Shown one piece after another: positions 45,999 through 54,846 of a stretch of DNA of 64,000 nucleotides. The DNA lies in the NCBI GenBank assembly GCA_963781035.1, contig CAWAEN010000003.1:62001-126000 (forward strand). The letters are read 5' to 3'. The stretch is from SZUA-35 sp963781035. Lineage in GTDB: Bacteria; Actinomycetota; Acidimicrobiia; Acidimicrobiales; SZUA-35. The position numbers and the translations under genes were made by a program. Every line of letters begins with the position of its first letter. Position 1 is the first letter of the stretch. A model generated the notes under the pieces. The model saw only the letters and a program-made list of their open reading frames with translations, did no database searches and was not told where the DNA came from.

Positions 45999-47093
45999 TC
46001 AGTCGGCGAGCGTGCCTGCGACGACCGTGCCGTTGCGGATCACGATGCGATCGGACGGCGCCGACGCCACCGCCTCGCGTAGTGACGAAGCCCGAAGTGC
46101 GAGCACATCGCCGTCGGCCGGCATGCCGATGGCCTGGCGGGCCATCGTCGAGACCCGCTCGTAGGCCATCGCCGGCGTGTCGTGCCCTGCCATCACCATC
46201 AGTGATGCGGTCTCGAACGGGTCCGCTCGGCCGACGGTGCAGAACAGATCCTGGAGGTTGTCGGCACCTGCGCACACGTTTGCACCGGCAGCGTCGAGAG
46301 CGGCAAGGGCAGTGAGGCCGCGGGGCGGGGCGACCGCCATGCCCCGGGCCTGGAGGAAGAGGTTCGTCTGCGGCAGCGCAACGACATTCACTCCCGCCGC
46401 CGCCACCTTCTCGGCTACCCGCCGCTGGACATCCTCGGTCTGCATGGAGAGGCTCACACAATGTGAGGCCGTCACCCCGTGCCCGAAACCCGACGACAGC
46501 ACGGCGTCGGCCAGCAGTTCGAGCTCGAGATGGGAGGGATCGAGCGTCTCGTCGGTGTGGAGGTCGATCGGAAGGCCGAACTCGGCCGCGATCGCCAGCA
46601 GGTCATGCGTGCATGCGACTGGATCCTCCTCGATGTGGGGGCAGCCTCCAACCACATCGAGGCCGAGACCGATGGCATCGCGCAAGACAGCCCGGTTGTC
46701 GGCGCCGGACGGTCCGCCGGTGGGGCGGCCGGCGAGTCCGACGATCTGGATGTCGACGAGGCCGCTCATGCGGTCCCGAACTTCGATGAGGGCTTCGACC
46801 GCCGTCGTACCGATGTCGACGTCGAGGTCGACATGGGTGCGGATCGCGGTGACTCCGTTGGCGAGATACATCCGGGCGGCCCGTTCGGCCCTGGTCACGA
46901 AGTCGGCCTTGTCGAGGGTTGCCCGGTGGGCGATCCATCCGTTGATCGCCCCCATGAGATCACCGGCCGGATTGGCGACGAGATCGGCGGTGAGCGCCTT
47001 GTCGAGGTGGGCGTGCGGTTCGGCCGGAGCGGCGAGCAGGAAATAGCCCGCCGCCTCGAGCTGTACTTCGAGGTCGGATCGAGGTGCGGTCAC
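45999..47093 (-). CDS. Cytosine-deaminase-like amidohydrolase
   Basis: A 364-residue TIM-barrel metal hydrolase. The metal motif HAHLDK (PAEPHAHLDKAL) sits near the N-terminus. IDLHTDETLDP carries the second His and a catalytic Glu, HGVTASHCVSLS the third His, and GADNLQDLF the Asp. This is the CodA/AtzF-type arrangement used on cyclic amidines and cytosine. The GTG at 47093 overlaps the LLM gene stop (GTGA), so the two are translationally coupled. With the ABC transporter downstream it suggests uptake and deamination of a nitrogen heterocycle (inference). Confidence 0.9.
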   Translation of the reverse strand: MTAPRSDLEVQLEAAGYFLLAAPAEPHAHLDKALTADLVANPAGDLMGAINGWIAHRATLDKADFVTRAERAARMYLANGVTAIRTHVDLDVDIGTTAVEALIEVRDRMSGLVDIQIVGLAGRPTGGPSGADNRAVLRDAIGLGLDVVGGCPHIEEDPVACTHDLLAIAAEFGLPIDLHTDETLDPSHLELELLADAVLSSGFGHGVTASHCVSLSMQTEDVQRRVAEKVAAAGVNVVALPQTNLFLQARGMAVAPPRGLTALAALDAAGANVCAGADNLQDLFCTVGRADPFETASLMVMAGHDTPAMAYERVSTMARQAIGMPADGDVLALRASSLREAVASAPSDRIVIRNGTVVAGTLAD

Positions 47094-48244
47094 TGGACCT
47101 TCGGCATGACGTCTTCGGCGAATCGTGTCAGCTGCTCGGCCGTCCGGGTGTACCGGTCGCCCGGCATGTTCGGGAAGATGATCAGGTTGTCGAGCCCACC
47201 GAGCTGCTCCTTGTAGAACTCGATGCCTTCGATCACATCGTCGGCCGTGCCGACGAGCCAGGTCTTGTTCGCCATCGACTCCTCGAGGGTCGGGATGAGG
47301 CCGGCCGGCGACGGTTTGCCATCGGGCCCCATGTAGCCACGGCTCCATCCGTACGGACCGAGGAACTTCCAGAACTCGTCGTGGCCGTCGCGTACCTCGG
47401 CCATCGCCTGTTCTTTCGTGTCGGCGATCCAGGGAGTCACGACGAGGGCCCGTTTCGCACCCGGCGCGAGGCTGCCGCCGAACGTCTCGTCGTGGAGCTC
47501 GGCGTAGCGATCCCAGAACTGCTTGGCGAAGGAGTAGTGCTTCAGCCAGAACACACCGCCCCAACCCTTGCGAGGAACGGTTTCGAGCGTTGGCGGCGAG
47601 GTGATCGCCTGCCACGTCTCGAACGGGTGCAGCGGGCGCGGCACGAGCGTCAACTCCTCGACGAACCCACCGCGATCCGGGATCCCGGGCGGAGGGAACT
47701 CGAACAGGTCACCCTTGAATCGGAACGTCTCGTTGTCGAGGGCGAGTTCGACGACCTGCATGGCCTCGTCGAACTGCTTGCGGTTCAGCGTGTCGGCCGC
47801 AACCTGATCGGGATTGTCGAAACTTCCGATGTCGGTGCCGAGAGCACGAGCTTCTCGGGGGACGGTGCCTCGCCCAACGCCGAGAATGGCCCGACCGCCG
47901 GAGATGTTGTGGAGTGTGGCGAAGTCCTCGGCCAGCCGGAGCGGATGCCACTGGCCGACGATGTTGAACATCGTGCCGATGCGGATGTTCTTCGTTCGTT
48001 CAGCGAGGATCGCACCGAACATGAGGCCGTTGGGCACGACCTCGTAACCCTCGTGCTGGAAGTGGTGTTCGGTCAGCCAGTAGCTGTCGTAGCCGAGCTG
48101 ATCGGAGAGCACGCCCATCTCGAGCATCTGTTCGGACGCCCGCCAGCATTCGGCACTCGAGTATCGGCGATCGGTGGGATCCGGAAGCCCCGCCCCCGCA
48201 TCGTCCATCTCGACCCCACCAAAGAGAAATGCTCCGATCTTCAT
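47090..48244 (-). CDS. LLM-class flavin-dependent oxidoreductase (luciferase-like)
   Basis: A 384-residue TIM-barrel monooxygenase of the bacterial-luciferase family: KIGAFLFGGVEM at the start, YWLTEHHFQHEGYEV, RIGTMFNIVGQWHPLRLAEDFATL and SGGRAILGVGRGTVPREA. It closes with TWLVGTADDVIEGIE, NLIIFPNMPG and the tail. Family members such as RutA open pyrimidine rings, and others act on sulfonates or alkanes using FMNH2 or F420H2. It starts at ATG 48244 and its stop overlaps the amidohydrolase GTG. Context points to oxidative attack on the imported compound (inference). Confidence 0.92.
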   Translation of the reverse strand: MKIGAFLFGGVEMDDAGAGLPDPTDRRYSSAECWRASEQMLEMGVLSDQLGYDSYWLTEHHFQHEGYEVVPNGLMFGAILAERTKNIRIGTMFNIVGQWHPLRLAEDFATLHNISGGRAILGVGRGTVPREARALGTDIGSFDNPDQVAADTLNRKQFDEAMQVVELALDNETFRFKGDLFEFPPPGIPDRGGFVEELTLVPRPLHPFETWQAITSPPTLETVPRKGWGGVFWLKHYSFAKQFWDRYAELHDETFGGSLAPGAKRALVVTPWIADTKEQAMAEVRDGHDEFWKFLGPYGWSRGYMGPDGKPSPAGLIPTLEESMANKTWLVGTADDVIEGIEFYKEQLGGLDNLIIFPNMPGDRYTRTAEQLTRFAEDVMPKVQ

Positions 48245-48318
48245 GCCGATCGACGCTACCGGCCGGGTCGAGAGCTGTCAGGCCCGAACCCGTGAACACT
48301 GCATTTCGATACCGATCC

Positions 48319-48774
48319 TCAGAGCTCCGTCAGGTGTTCGATCAGTGCATCGAGAGCGAGGGTGTAGGAGTGGGGGCCGAAGCCTCCGATCACACCGAGG
48401 CACACGGCACTCAGCAGCGACGTGCGGCGGAACTCCTCGCGAGCGTGCACGTTCGACAGGTGGGTTTCGATCACGGGGAGTCCAATGGCGCTGATGGCGT
48501 CGCGGAGCGCGACGCTCGTGTGGGTGTACGCACCGGGGTTGAACACCACACCGTCTGCATGCGTACGGGCCTGGTGGAGCGCATCGACCAGCGCTCCCTC
48601 GCTGTTCGACTGCACGTGATACACCGACGCCCCGACCGCTTCCGCTCGTGCGACAAGACCGGCGACGATGTCGTCGAGCGAGGTGGGTCCGTAGACCTCG
48701 GGCTCGCGAATGCCGAGCAAGTTCAGGTTCGGTCCGTTCAACACGAGAATCCGATGGCCGTCGACGTTCGTCAT
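48319..48774 (-). CDS. aroQ: Type II 3-dehydroquinate dehydratase
   Basis: A 151-residue type II dehydroquinase of standard length, converting 3-dehydroquinate to 3-dehydroshikimate. Diagnostic motifs are GPNLNLLGIREPEVYG at the start (the Tyr is the catalytic base), NSEGALVDAL, FNPGAYTHTS and ETHLSNVHARE. The ATG at 48774 is the natural start. It lies 75 bp upstream of the LLM gene on the same strand and could belong to that operon; the shikimate kinase gene is 1.8 kb away on the other strand. Confidence 0.95.
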   Translation of the reverse strand: MTNVDGHRILVLNGPNLNLLGIREPEVYGPTSLDDIVAGLVARAEAVGASVYHVQSNSEGALVDALHQARTHADGVVFNPGAYTHTSVALRDAISAIGLPVIETHLSNVHAREEFRRTSLLSAVCLGVIGGFGPHSYTLALDALIEHLTEL

Positions 48775-48854
48775 CCACCGAGACTAGACAGCCACCGCTC
48801 GACCAGTGGCGATCTACACCCGCTGCGGCGGACGGACGACGACGACCCGTCCTC

Positions 48855-50456
48855 TCATACGTAATGAAGGTGGTACAACTCCTGGCTGCTTGCGGAAAGG
48901 GCATTTCCTGCCACGATTGGCAGTTCGGGATCGTCGCCGGGTTTCGAACCGTGCAACGCTGCAGCTGCGAGTACCGCCATCAACGGTGTGAAGAAGATCC
49001 AGATCCGCTCTGTTTCGAGCCAGAACTGGCCGGCGAACCCAGCAACGACCAACGCGCCGAGAGTGGCGATACCGACACTTCGAACGAGAGGTGCGTTGGC
49101 CTGACGTATTGCGGCGGCGGCAAGTGCGCTGACCACGACTCCGGAGTAGATCAGATACGCGAGGATGTTGCCGGACGAGCGGAGCAGATACCGCGGCATC
49201 GAGTCGAACGAGCTCGCGCCCATCAGGTCGGATGCGTTCGAGCGGGCAACCGACAGGCAGTCGACGATGTCGAAGCCCAGCAGGAGACGAACCATGGCCA
49301 GGGCGCCGATCATCGTCACCACGATGAGAACTGCGGTTCGGAGTGCGGTCACGAACGGGAAGCGACCGGCCACGACACCCACCACCAGGACGCAACCGAC
49401 CACCAGCCCGATCGTCACGAACACGAAGGAGAACAGCGCACACACGGCCAACAGCAGACCTGCGATGACGGCATTCGAACGCGACGAGCGTCGCAGTGAT
49501 CGGAGGAGTGCGGCATAGATCCCGGCAGCGAAGAACATCGTCATGGGGGCGGTGAAGCTGGTGGGAAAGACCAGCGGGCCGGTCGAGGTGGCGAGCAGCA
49601 TCATGGCCATCTGTTGGCCGCGGCGGCCCAGGTCGAGCGCTCGAGCCAACGGCGCCATCAGAACCGTTGTCGCCAAGGTCAGGGCCACGACGATCGCACG
49701 GAACAATCCATCCCACCCGAGTTCCTTCTCGACCTTCATGACGAACAGATTCCCAGGCGGATAGTGACGGTTCCGCAAATGCATCGTCGGCATCGTGGCG
49801 TTCCAGGTCGGGAAGACGTCTGCCAGCGACTCGAACTGCTCCAGATCGTCGATCAGCGCAAACGACTCGTAGTCCCGTTCAACGCCGGCGAGACGCTCGC
49901 TCGACTGCGTGAGCGCAAACGCGCCGATCATGACCAACTGCAAGGTGCACACCAAGAGGCCGAAGCCGAGCATCGACAGACAGTCTCGGCGCCATGCCGT
50001 GGCGACCGCAGCCCCGAACACACTCAGCGGCAGGGCCAGAAGGACGACATCAGAAGCGTGTGGTGTCTCCGGGCCGCCGTAGATCGGGCTGCGGAAATTG
50101 CGATAGACCCCGCGAAAGATGTCGCCCTGGTAGCCGTCCACCAAACTGACTTCGAGGAAGATCACGTTCCACGCGATGAGCACGAGGAAAAGAACGCCCA
50201 CGATCATCATCGTGAGGGCCACCATCGAATCACGCTCGAAGAAGAAGCGGAGGCCACGGCGATGGCCGACGGCACCAAGCGCTACGCACCCGAGAGCCAG
50301 TATCGACAGAAGGGCACGATCGGCCCAGCTCTCCTGATGCGAGTGGAGGGCCGGCAGTGTGGCGACGACCAAGACGAAGAGGATCGATCCGCCTCTGTCT
50401 CGGTACTTCGCCTGTTCTCGCCGTTCAGCGGGTTCGGAGGCATCCCGCGATCGCAC
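48855..50456 (-). CDS. Polytopic membrane protein (possible GT-C type)
   Basis: A 533-residue integral membrane protein with about 12 helices and a charged ~22-residue N-terminus. A large loop near residues 190-250 contains NRHYPPGNLFVMKV, an HYPPG element also seen in GT-C glycosyltransferases. A C-terminal WLETERIWIFFTPLM motif follows the last loops. These features suggest a glycosyltransferase that uses a lipid-linked donor, but no catalytic Asp in the first loop could be assigned. Function uncertain. Confidence 0.75.
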   Translation of the reverse strand: MRSRDASEPAERREQAKYRDRGGSILFVLVVATLPALHSHQESWADRALLSILALGCVALGAVGHRRGLRFFFERDSMVALTMMIVGVLFLVLIAWNVIFLEVSLVDGYQGDIFRGVYRNFRSPIYGGPETPHASDVVLLALPLSVFGAAVATAWRRDCLSMLGFGLLVCTLQLVMIGAFALTQSSERLAGVERDYESFALIDDLEQFESLADVFPTWNATMPTMHLRNRHYPPGNLFVMKVEKELGWDGLFRAIVVALTLATTVLMAPLARALDLGRRGQQMAMMLLATSTGPLVFPTSFTAPMTMFFAAGIYAALLRSLRRSSRSNAVIAGLLLAVCALFSFVFVTIGLVVGCVLVVGVVAGRFPFVTALRTAVLIVVTMIGALAMVRLLLGFDIVDCLSVARSNASDLMGASSFDSMPRYLLRSSGNILAYLIYSGVVVSALAAAAIRQANAPLVRSVGIATLGALVVAGFAGQFWLETERIWIFFTPLMAVLAAAALHGSKPGDDPELPIVAGNALSASSQELYHLHYV

Positions 50457-50529
50457 ATCGGCAGCGTACCTGAACGGCCGCGACCGGCTGACTCACGACC
50501 ATCGAGCGGTAGCGATCTACGCTACGGCC

Positions 50530-51065
50530 GTGATCTCCCCCGATCGAGACAATTCCGATCGAGACAATGTCGTGCTGACCGGCTTCATGGGCACGGGCAA
50601 GACGACGGTCGGCCGACTCCTCGCCGAGCGCCTCGGGTTCGAGTTCGTCGACACCGATCATTTGATCGAAGCCGACCACGGTCCGATCCCGCTGATCTTC
50701 GCCGAGCAGGGTGAGGCCGCCTTCCGCGCCATCGAATCCGCGGTGGCGGTCGAGCTGGCCGGCCGCCACAGCCTCGTCATCGCCACCGGTGGCCGCCTGA
50801 TGCTCGACGAGGCCAACGCGGCAGCGCTCACCGCGACGGGGAGGACCTTCTGTTTGACTGCTCCGACGTCGGTCATCCTCGAACGGGTGCTCGGCGACGG
50901 CACCACCCATCGACCGTTGCTCGACGGCGACGATCCCGCCGGCCCGAATCGAAGCACTGCTCGCCGAACGAGCCGACGGCCTACGGGCGCTTCGAGCAGG
51001 TGGAGACCCAGAACCGCACGCCGCAGGCCATCGCCGACGACATCGCCGAGCGCCTGGCCACCTGA
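50530..51065 (+). CDS. aroK: Shikimate kinase (two frameshifts near C-terminus)
   Basis: About 177 residues after repair. The Walker A GFMGTGKTTVGR (about 20) is preceded by VVLT. EFVDTDHLIEAD carries the shikimate-binding Asp, IATGGRLML and RPLLDGDDPA follow. Two extra bases near 50940 and 50988 break the lid-to-C-terminus; repaired, it reads RIEALLAERAD-AYGRFEQVETQN. ATP phosphorylates shikimate at the 3-OH. The GTG at 50530 fits the family. It precedes tRNA-Arg by 60 bp. Confidence 0.88.
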
Positions 51066-51125
51066 CACAGACGGAAGATTTTTGAGGCGCGGTGACGCGT
51101 TCAGCCTCTACACTCACTCGCTCAA

Positions 51126-51199
51126 GCGCCCGTAGCTCAATTGGATAGAGCATCTGATTACGGATCAGAAGGTTTGGGGTTCGAGTCCCTACGGGCGCG
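51126..51199 (+). tRNA. tRNA-Arg (ACG)
   Basis: A 74-nt tRNA with acceptor GCGCCCG/CGGGCGC and discriminator G; CCA is not encoded. The anticodon stem TCTGA/TCAGA holds loop TTACGGA with anticodon ACG at 51160-51162 (A34 is usually edited to inosine). The T arm is GGGG-TTCGAGT-CCCT. The expected cloverleaf is complete. Confidence 0.96.
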
Positions 51200-51213
51200 C
51201 TGGAGCACTACCG

Positions 51214-51243
51214 ATTGAGCCCCTCCTCCGGGAGGGGCTCAAT
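51214..51243 (+). terminator. Intrinsic terminator after tRNA-Arg
   Basis: A perfect 13-bp stem (ATTGAGCCCCTCC / GGAGGGGCTCAAT) with a TCCG loop, followed by CCGTTTT. The high GC content and placement 14 bp beyond the tRNA make it a convincing terminator. Confidence 0.88.
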
Positions 51244-51394
51244 CCGTTTTCGGGTGCCGTAGCAGGGGTCGGCGAAGTCCGCCCGTCCGGGCCTGACGTG
51301 TCCACCGACGCGATCGGGTGACACCGGGGTGTAACGCGGCATGAGATTCGGGACGAGCAGAGTCGGCGTAGCAACCCCGCTACCAGGAGGAATC

Positions 51395-52528
51395 ATGAAG
51401 ACTCGACCATCCGTACGGCTGTCCACGAGGATTGCCGCTGTCATTTCTCTGCTCACCGCGGTGTTGGCCGTCGGAGCAAACCCCGCCTCGGCATCGTCCG
51501 GCACTGTGTTCGTCAATGAAGGCGAGTCGATCCAGGCCGCCATCGACGCCGCCGATCCCGGAACGAGGATCATCGTGAAGGGGGATCACGTCGAGAACGT
51601 GACGATCTCCACCGACGGCATCACACTCCAGGGACGGAATGCGACGCTCACCATGCCCGCCGAGCCTGCGCCCGCACCCGAGGTGTGTCAACCCGCACCC
51701 GGCGTCGCCGCCCTCGTGTGCGTGGTCCCCGCCGGGACGACCTTTGCCACGCCGCCGACCACACGGATCCACGGCGTGAGCATCAGCGGATTCACACTCC
51801 ACAATCCCACCTATGACGCCGTCAACATCGCATTCACCGACGACGTCGAAGTCGAAGGGAACACCGTCGTATCACCAGGCTGTGACGGCATCTTCGTGAT
51901 CTTCGGCAACGACGTTCGAGTGAACCGAAACACCGTGACCGGCGCAGAGTGCTCAGGCATCGCGATCAACGCATCCAGCACCGTGCGGGTGCAACGCAAC
52001 ACGACCAGCGGAGCGGCGTTCAACGGCATCGCCATCAACGATGTGACTCGGGTGGTCGTCCACCGCAACTCCGCATCCGGCAACTGCATCGGCATCGGTG
52101 TCGTCGACGGGATGGACGGCGGCTACGGCGTTCGAGCAGAGGACTTCTCCGGCGACATCGCACGGATCTCGAACAACGTCACGAACGGGAACAACACGAC
52201 ATGTCCGTTCGGCCCCGGCTTCGTCGTCGGCGGAACCGGCATCATCGTCGCCGGCGTCAACCATGTCACGGTCAAGGGCAACACCGCAGACCGCAACGTC
52301 GTCACCGAGGAGTCACTGACCGCCGGCGGTGTGGTCATCACCGACTTCCCCAACGAGGACGGCAGCTTCAGCATCACCAACAACGCCAGGGTCACGAACA
52401 ACTCAGCGAACGGCAACAGCTCGCCGGTGGGTCCGCGGGACCTGGAGGTGACGACCGAGGGCACCAACATCCGGGTCTCGGGCAACTCCTGCGGAGTCGG
52501 GTTCCCCGACCCCGGCTACTGCAGCTGA
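51395..52528 (+). CDS. Secreted right-handed beta-helix (NosD-like) protein
   Basis: A 377-residue exported protein. A perfect AGGAGG (51385-51390) precedes the ATG. The Sec signal (about 1-35) ends near PASASSG. The rest is rich in N-rich repeated turns (VEGNTV, VNRNTV, VQRNTT, VHRNSA, ISNNVT, VKGNTA) spaced ~22-24 residues, the hallmark of a parallel beta-helix of the NosD/pectate-lyase-like class. DGIFVIFG and SGIAINA are helix rungs. Likely binds or cleaves polysaccharide outside the cell, but no catalytic set could be assigned. The gene follows the tRNA-Arg terminator. Confidence 0.88.
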   Translation: MKTRPSVRLSTRIAAVISLLTAVLAVGANPASASSGTVFVNEGESIQAAIDAADPGTRIIVKGDHVENVTISTDGITLQGRNATLTMPAEPAPAPEVCQPAPGVAALVCVVPAGTTFATPPTTRIHGVSISGFTLHNPTYDAVNIAFTDDVEVEGNTVVSPGCDGIFVIFGNDVRVNRNTVTGAECSGIAINASSTVRVQRNTTSGAAFNGIAINDVTRVVVHRNSASGNCIGIGVVDGMDGGYGVRAEDFSGDIARISNNVTNGNNTTCPFGPGFVVGGTGIIVAGVNHVTVKGNTADRNVVTEESLTAGGVVITDFPNEDGSFSITNNARVTNNSANGNSSPVGPRDLEVTTEGTNIRVSGNSCGVGFPDPGYCS

Positions 52529-52558
52529 GTTCGACACCTGAGCCCCGAGGACCTGCTC

Positions 52559-53278
52559 TCAGTGCGAGAGCAGGTCCTCGGCGGCGAGGTAGCTCTCCTC
52601 GTTGAGGGTCTCGATCACCCGCCGGCCCTGTCCGAACAGAATCCGGTGGACAGACGCGTGGTACGGCCGGAAGAACATGTCGACCTCGAGACCGAGCAAC
52701 TCGGCCAGGTACGCATTGATCACGCCACCGTGACACGCCACCACCACCGTCTCCCCCGGGTGAGCGACAACGGCTGACTCGACGGCCCAGCCGACGCGCC
52801 GACGGAAGTCAGACGACCTCTCGGTGAACGGGTAGGCGTCCCACTTCCGCGTCTGCACGAACCGCTCCCACACCCCCCGGAGGGCGGGTTCACCGAGGGA
52901 GTCCACCGCTCGCTGATCCTGCGGCAGGTCTCGGTACATCTGGATCTCGGCCAACCCCTCGATCACCGACACCTCGACACCGTGATGGACGGCAATGGCC
53001 TGTCCGGTGTCGTTCGCCCTGACCAGCTGCGAGCTGTAGACCGCAGCGATCGGCTTGTCGGCCAGCCACCGCCCGACGCAGTCGGCCTGCGCCCGGCCCT
53101 TGGCCGACAGCGGCGGGTCGACCCAATCGGCCGATACCGACGTGGCCGGGTCGGGCCATTCCTGTTGACCGTGGCGTACCAGGATCAGTGTGCCCGTGTC
53201 CGGCTGACCGGTGAGGAACGCTCGATCGATCGGCGACGGTGTGCGGTTGTTGTCCTTCGGCGTTGCGCTCTCCGACAT
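52559..53278 (-). CDS. Histidine phosphatase family protein
   Basis: A 239-residue protein of the phosphoglycerate-mutase-like clade: LILVRHGQQEW supplies the catalytic RHG (about 35). SADWVDPPLSAKGRAQA, VYSSQLVRANDTGQAIA and VVACHGGVINAYLAEL (second catalytic His) follow. Members include phosphatases of small sugar phosphates or proteins; the true substrate is unknown. The ATG at 53278 is adequate. It is convergent with the beta-helix gene, 30 bp apart. Confidence 0.9.
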   Translation of the reverse strand: MSESATPKDNNRTPSPIDRAFLTGQPDTGTLILVRHGQQEWPDPATSVSADWVDPPLSAKGRAQADCVGRWLADKPIAAVYSSQLVRANDTGQAIAVHHGVEVSVIEGLAEIQMYRDLPQDQRAVDSLGEPALRGVWERFVQTRKWDAYPFTERSSDFRRRVGWAVESAVVAHPGETVVVACHGGVINAYLAELLGLEVDMFFRPYHASVHRILFGQGRRVIETLNEESYLAAEDLLSH

Positions 53279-53296
53279 GACCCCAGGATGCCTGGC

Positions 53297-54598
53297 TCAG
53301 CTGTTGGGGTCGAACCGTTGGCCAATGGCGTCCTCGAGCGACGTCGAGGCCCGTAGTGAAAGCCACGAATCGATCTCGGCGTCAGACGGCATCCGCTCGG
53401 CGAAGAGGGCCGTCAAAGCGACGATCTCGCTGCGCTCGGCGGTCATCCCCCGCAGCTCGACGCTGTCGGTGAAGAAGGCGACGATGTTGGCCCGGTCGAT
53501 CGTCGGATCGTTCTCGAGGCGATCCCGCCAATAGGCCTCGCCGCCGGCATCAGGCGCCCGGCCCAGCACCTCGGCGTAGATGATGTCGAGGAACTCCTCG
53601 AGCGTGGCGTTGCCGTACGTCGTCTGATACTCGCGCGACTCGGCGAAGAAACGAGACGCCCGTTGGAGGTCCCACCCGTTGTTCAGTTGGTTGTGCCAGT
53701 AGATGTAGCCGCCGAGGTCGGGCATCCGATTGAAATAGGCGACGTAGAGCCGGTCGATGTCGGCGCTCCGGGAGTCGACGTTGACGAAGGGCGCAATCGT
53801 GGCAGCGAACCCTTCGGCCTCGAGGCTGGCCCGCAGCGACAGGACCTCGGCCCGACTCGCGTTGCGACCCACCAGTGTGGTGTAGAGGTCCTGTTCGAAC
53901 CCGCCGAGGGTGTCGTACGGGCCGAGCAGGGCCGGATCGACCGTGAGTCCCTGCGGGTTGTCCTGGGCGTAGGCGAGCGCTGCATCGACACTCGGTGTCG
54001 GATTGATGTTGGCGCCGCTCGGATTCACGATCTCGAAGTGCAGATGGCTGCAGCATCCCTCGGCATTGCCGGAGTCGCCCATGAAGGCAACGACCTCGCC
54101 GGCGGTGACGCGGAGATTGCGCCACTGGCCGGACACCCAGGCATCGGCGATGCGGGCGGAGAAGGCGTACTCGATCGGGTTGGCACCATCATCGGTACCG
54201 GGCGAGTCGTTGTTGATGTGGATGTAGTGGTATTCCCAGCCCTCGTCATCGGTGATGACCAGGTTGTTGCCGCTCCCGCTGTCGACCCGCATCCAGGAGA
54301 TGTACCCGTCGTTGGCGGCGATCAGCGGCGTGAGCTTCGGGCCAAGCATGTCGACGCCCTCGTGGCTCCGGCTGCAACCTGAACGACATGCGCCGTAGGT
54401 GTCACTCCAGTACACACCGCCCTCGGCTCGAGTTCCCACGGCCTCCGCTGGAACGGGAAGGGTGATGTCCCGAATCTCGGCAGCAGCAACGGGGGCCACT
54501 GCGGGCGGGATCACGAGCATGGCGGCGACGACGGCCAGCGCGGCGACGAGCCGGCCGACCAAGCGAAACGGAGACGTAGAACAAGCTGTGAACTGCAC
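53297..54598 (-). CDS. Secreted M23 peptidase-fold protein with DUF4214-like repeats
   Basis: A 433-residue exported protein. The GTG at 54598 yields a signal peptide (LVAALAVVAAMLVIPPAVAPVAAA) and AAAGGTG lies upstream. The M23 region has SHEGVDMLGPK (first metal His and Asp) and the HLHFEI second pair, with a GxxxxNLVI core between. Downstream about 230 residues hold DUF4214-type helices (YFNRMPDLGGYIYWHNQLNNG, given in parts: YFNRMPDLGG, YWHNQLNNG; and VLGRAPDAGGEAYW). M23 enzymes cut peptidoglycan cross-bridges; DUF4214 often accompanies surface proteins. Likely cell-wall remodelling. Confidence 0.88.
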   Translation of the reverse strand: MQFTACSTSPFRLVGRLVAALAVVAAMLVIPPAVAPVAAAEIRDITLPVPAEAVGTRAEGGVYWSDTYGACRSGCSRSHEGVDMLGPKLTPLIAANDGYISWMRVDSGSGNNLVITDDEGWEYHYIHINNDSPGTDDGANPIEYAFSARIADAWVSGQWRNLRVTAGEVVAFMGDSGNAEGCCSHLHFEIVNPSGANINPTPSVDAALAYAQDNPQGLTVDPALLGPYDTLGGFEQDLYTTLVGRNASRAEVLSLRASLEAEGFAATIAPFVNVDSRSADIDRLYVAYFNRMPDLGGYIYWHNQLNNGWDLQRASRFFAESREYQTTYGNATLEEFLDIIYAEVLGRAPDAGGEAYWRDRLENDPTIDRANIVAFFTDSVELRGMTAERSEIVALTALFAERMPSDAEIDSWLSLRASTSLEDAIGQRFDPNS

Positions 54599-54846
54599 GG
54601 GGGCCGCACCTTTACTTGGTTGTTTCGGCCTGATCCATCGGGGACCGGAAGCCATTCACGAACACTTGGTTGTCGGCTGAAGGGCGCCCTCCGCTCCAGC
54701 CTCGTCAAGCGGTTGACAACATAACGACATCAAACCGTAAAACTCAAGTGAGTCGTTCGACCCAAACAGCCGTCGCAGGCGTCGGCGAACCTGCCCACGA
54801 CCGTTCCTCATGCTCAGACGCCGTGGGCGCGCGAGACTCATCACCG

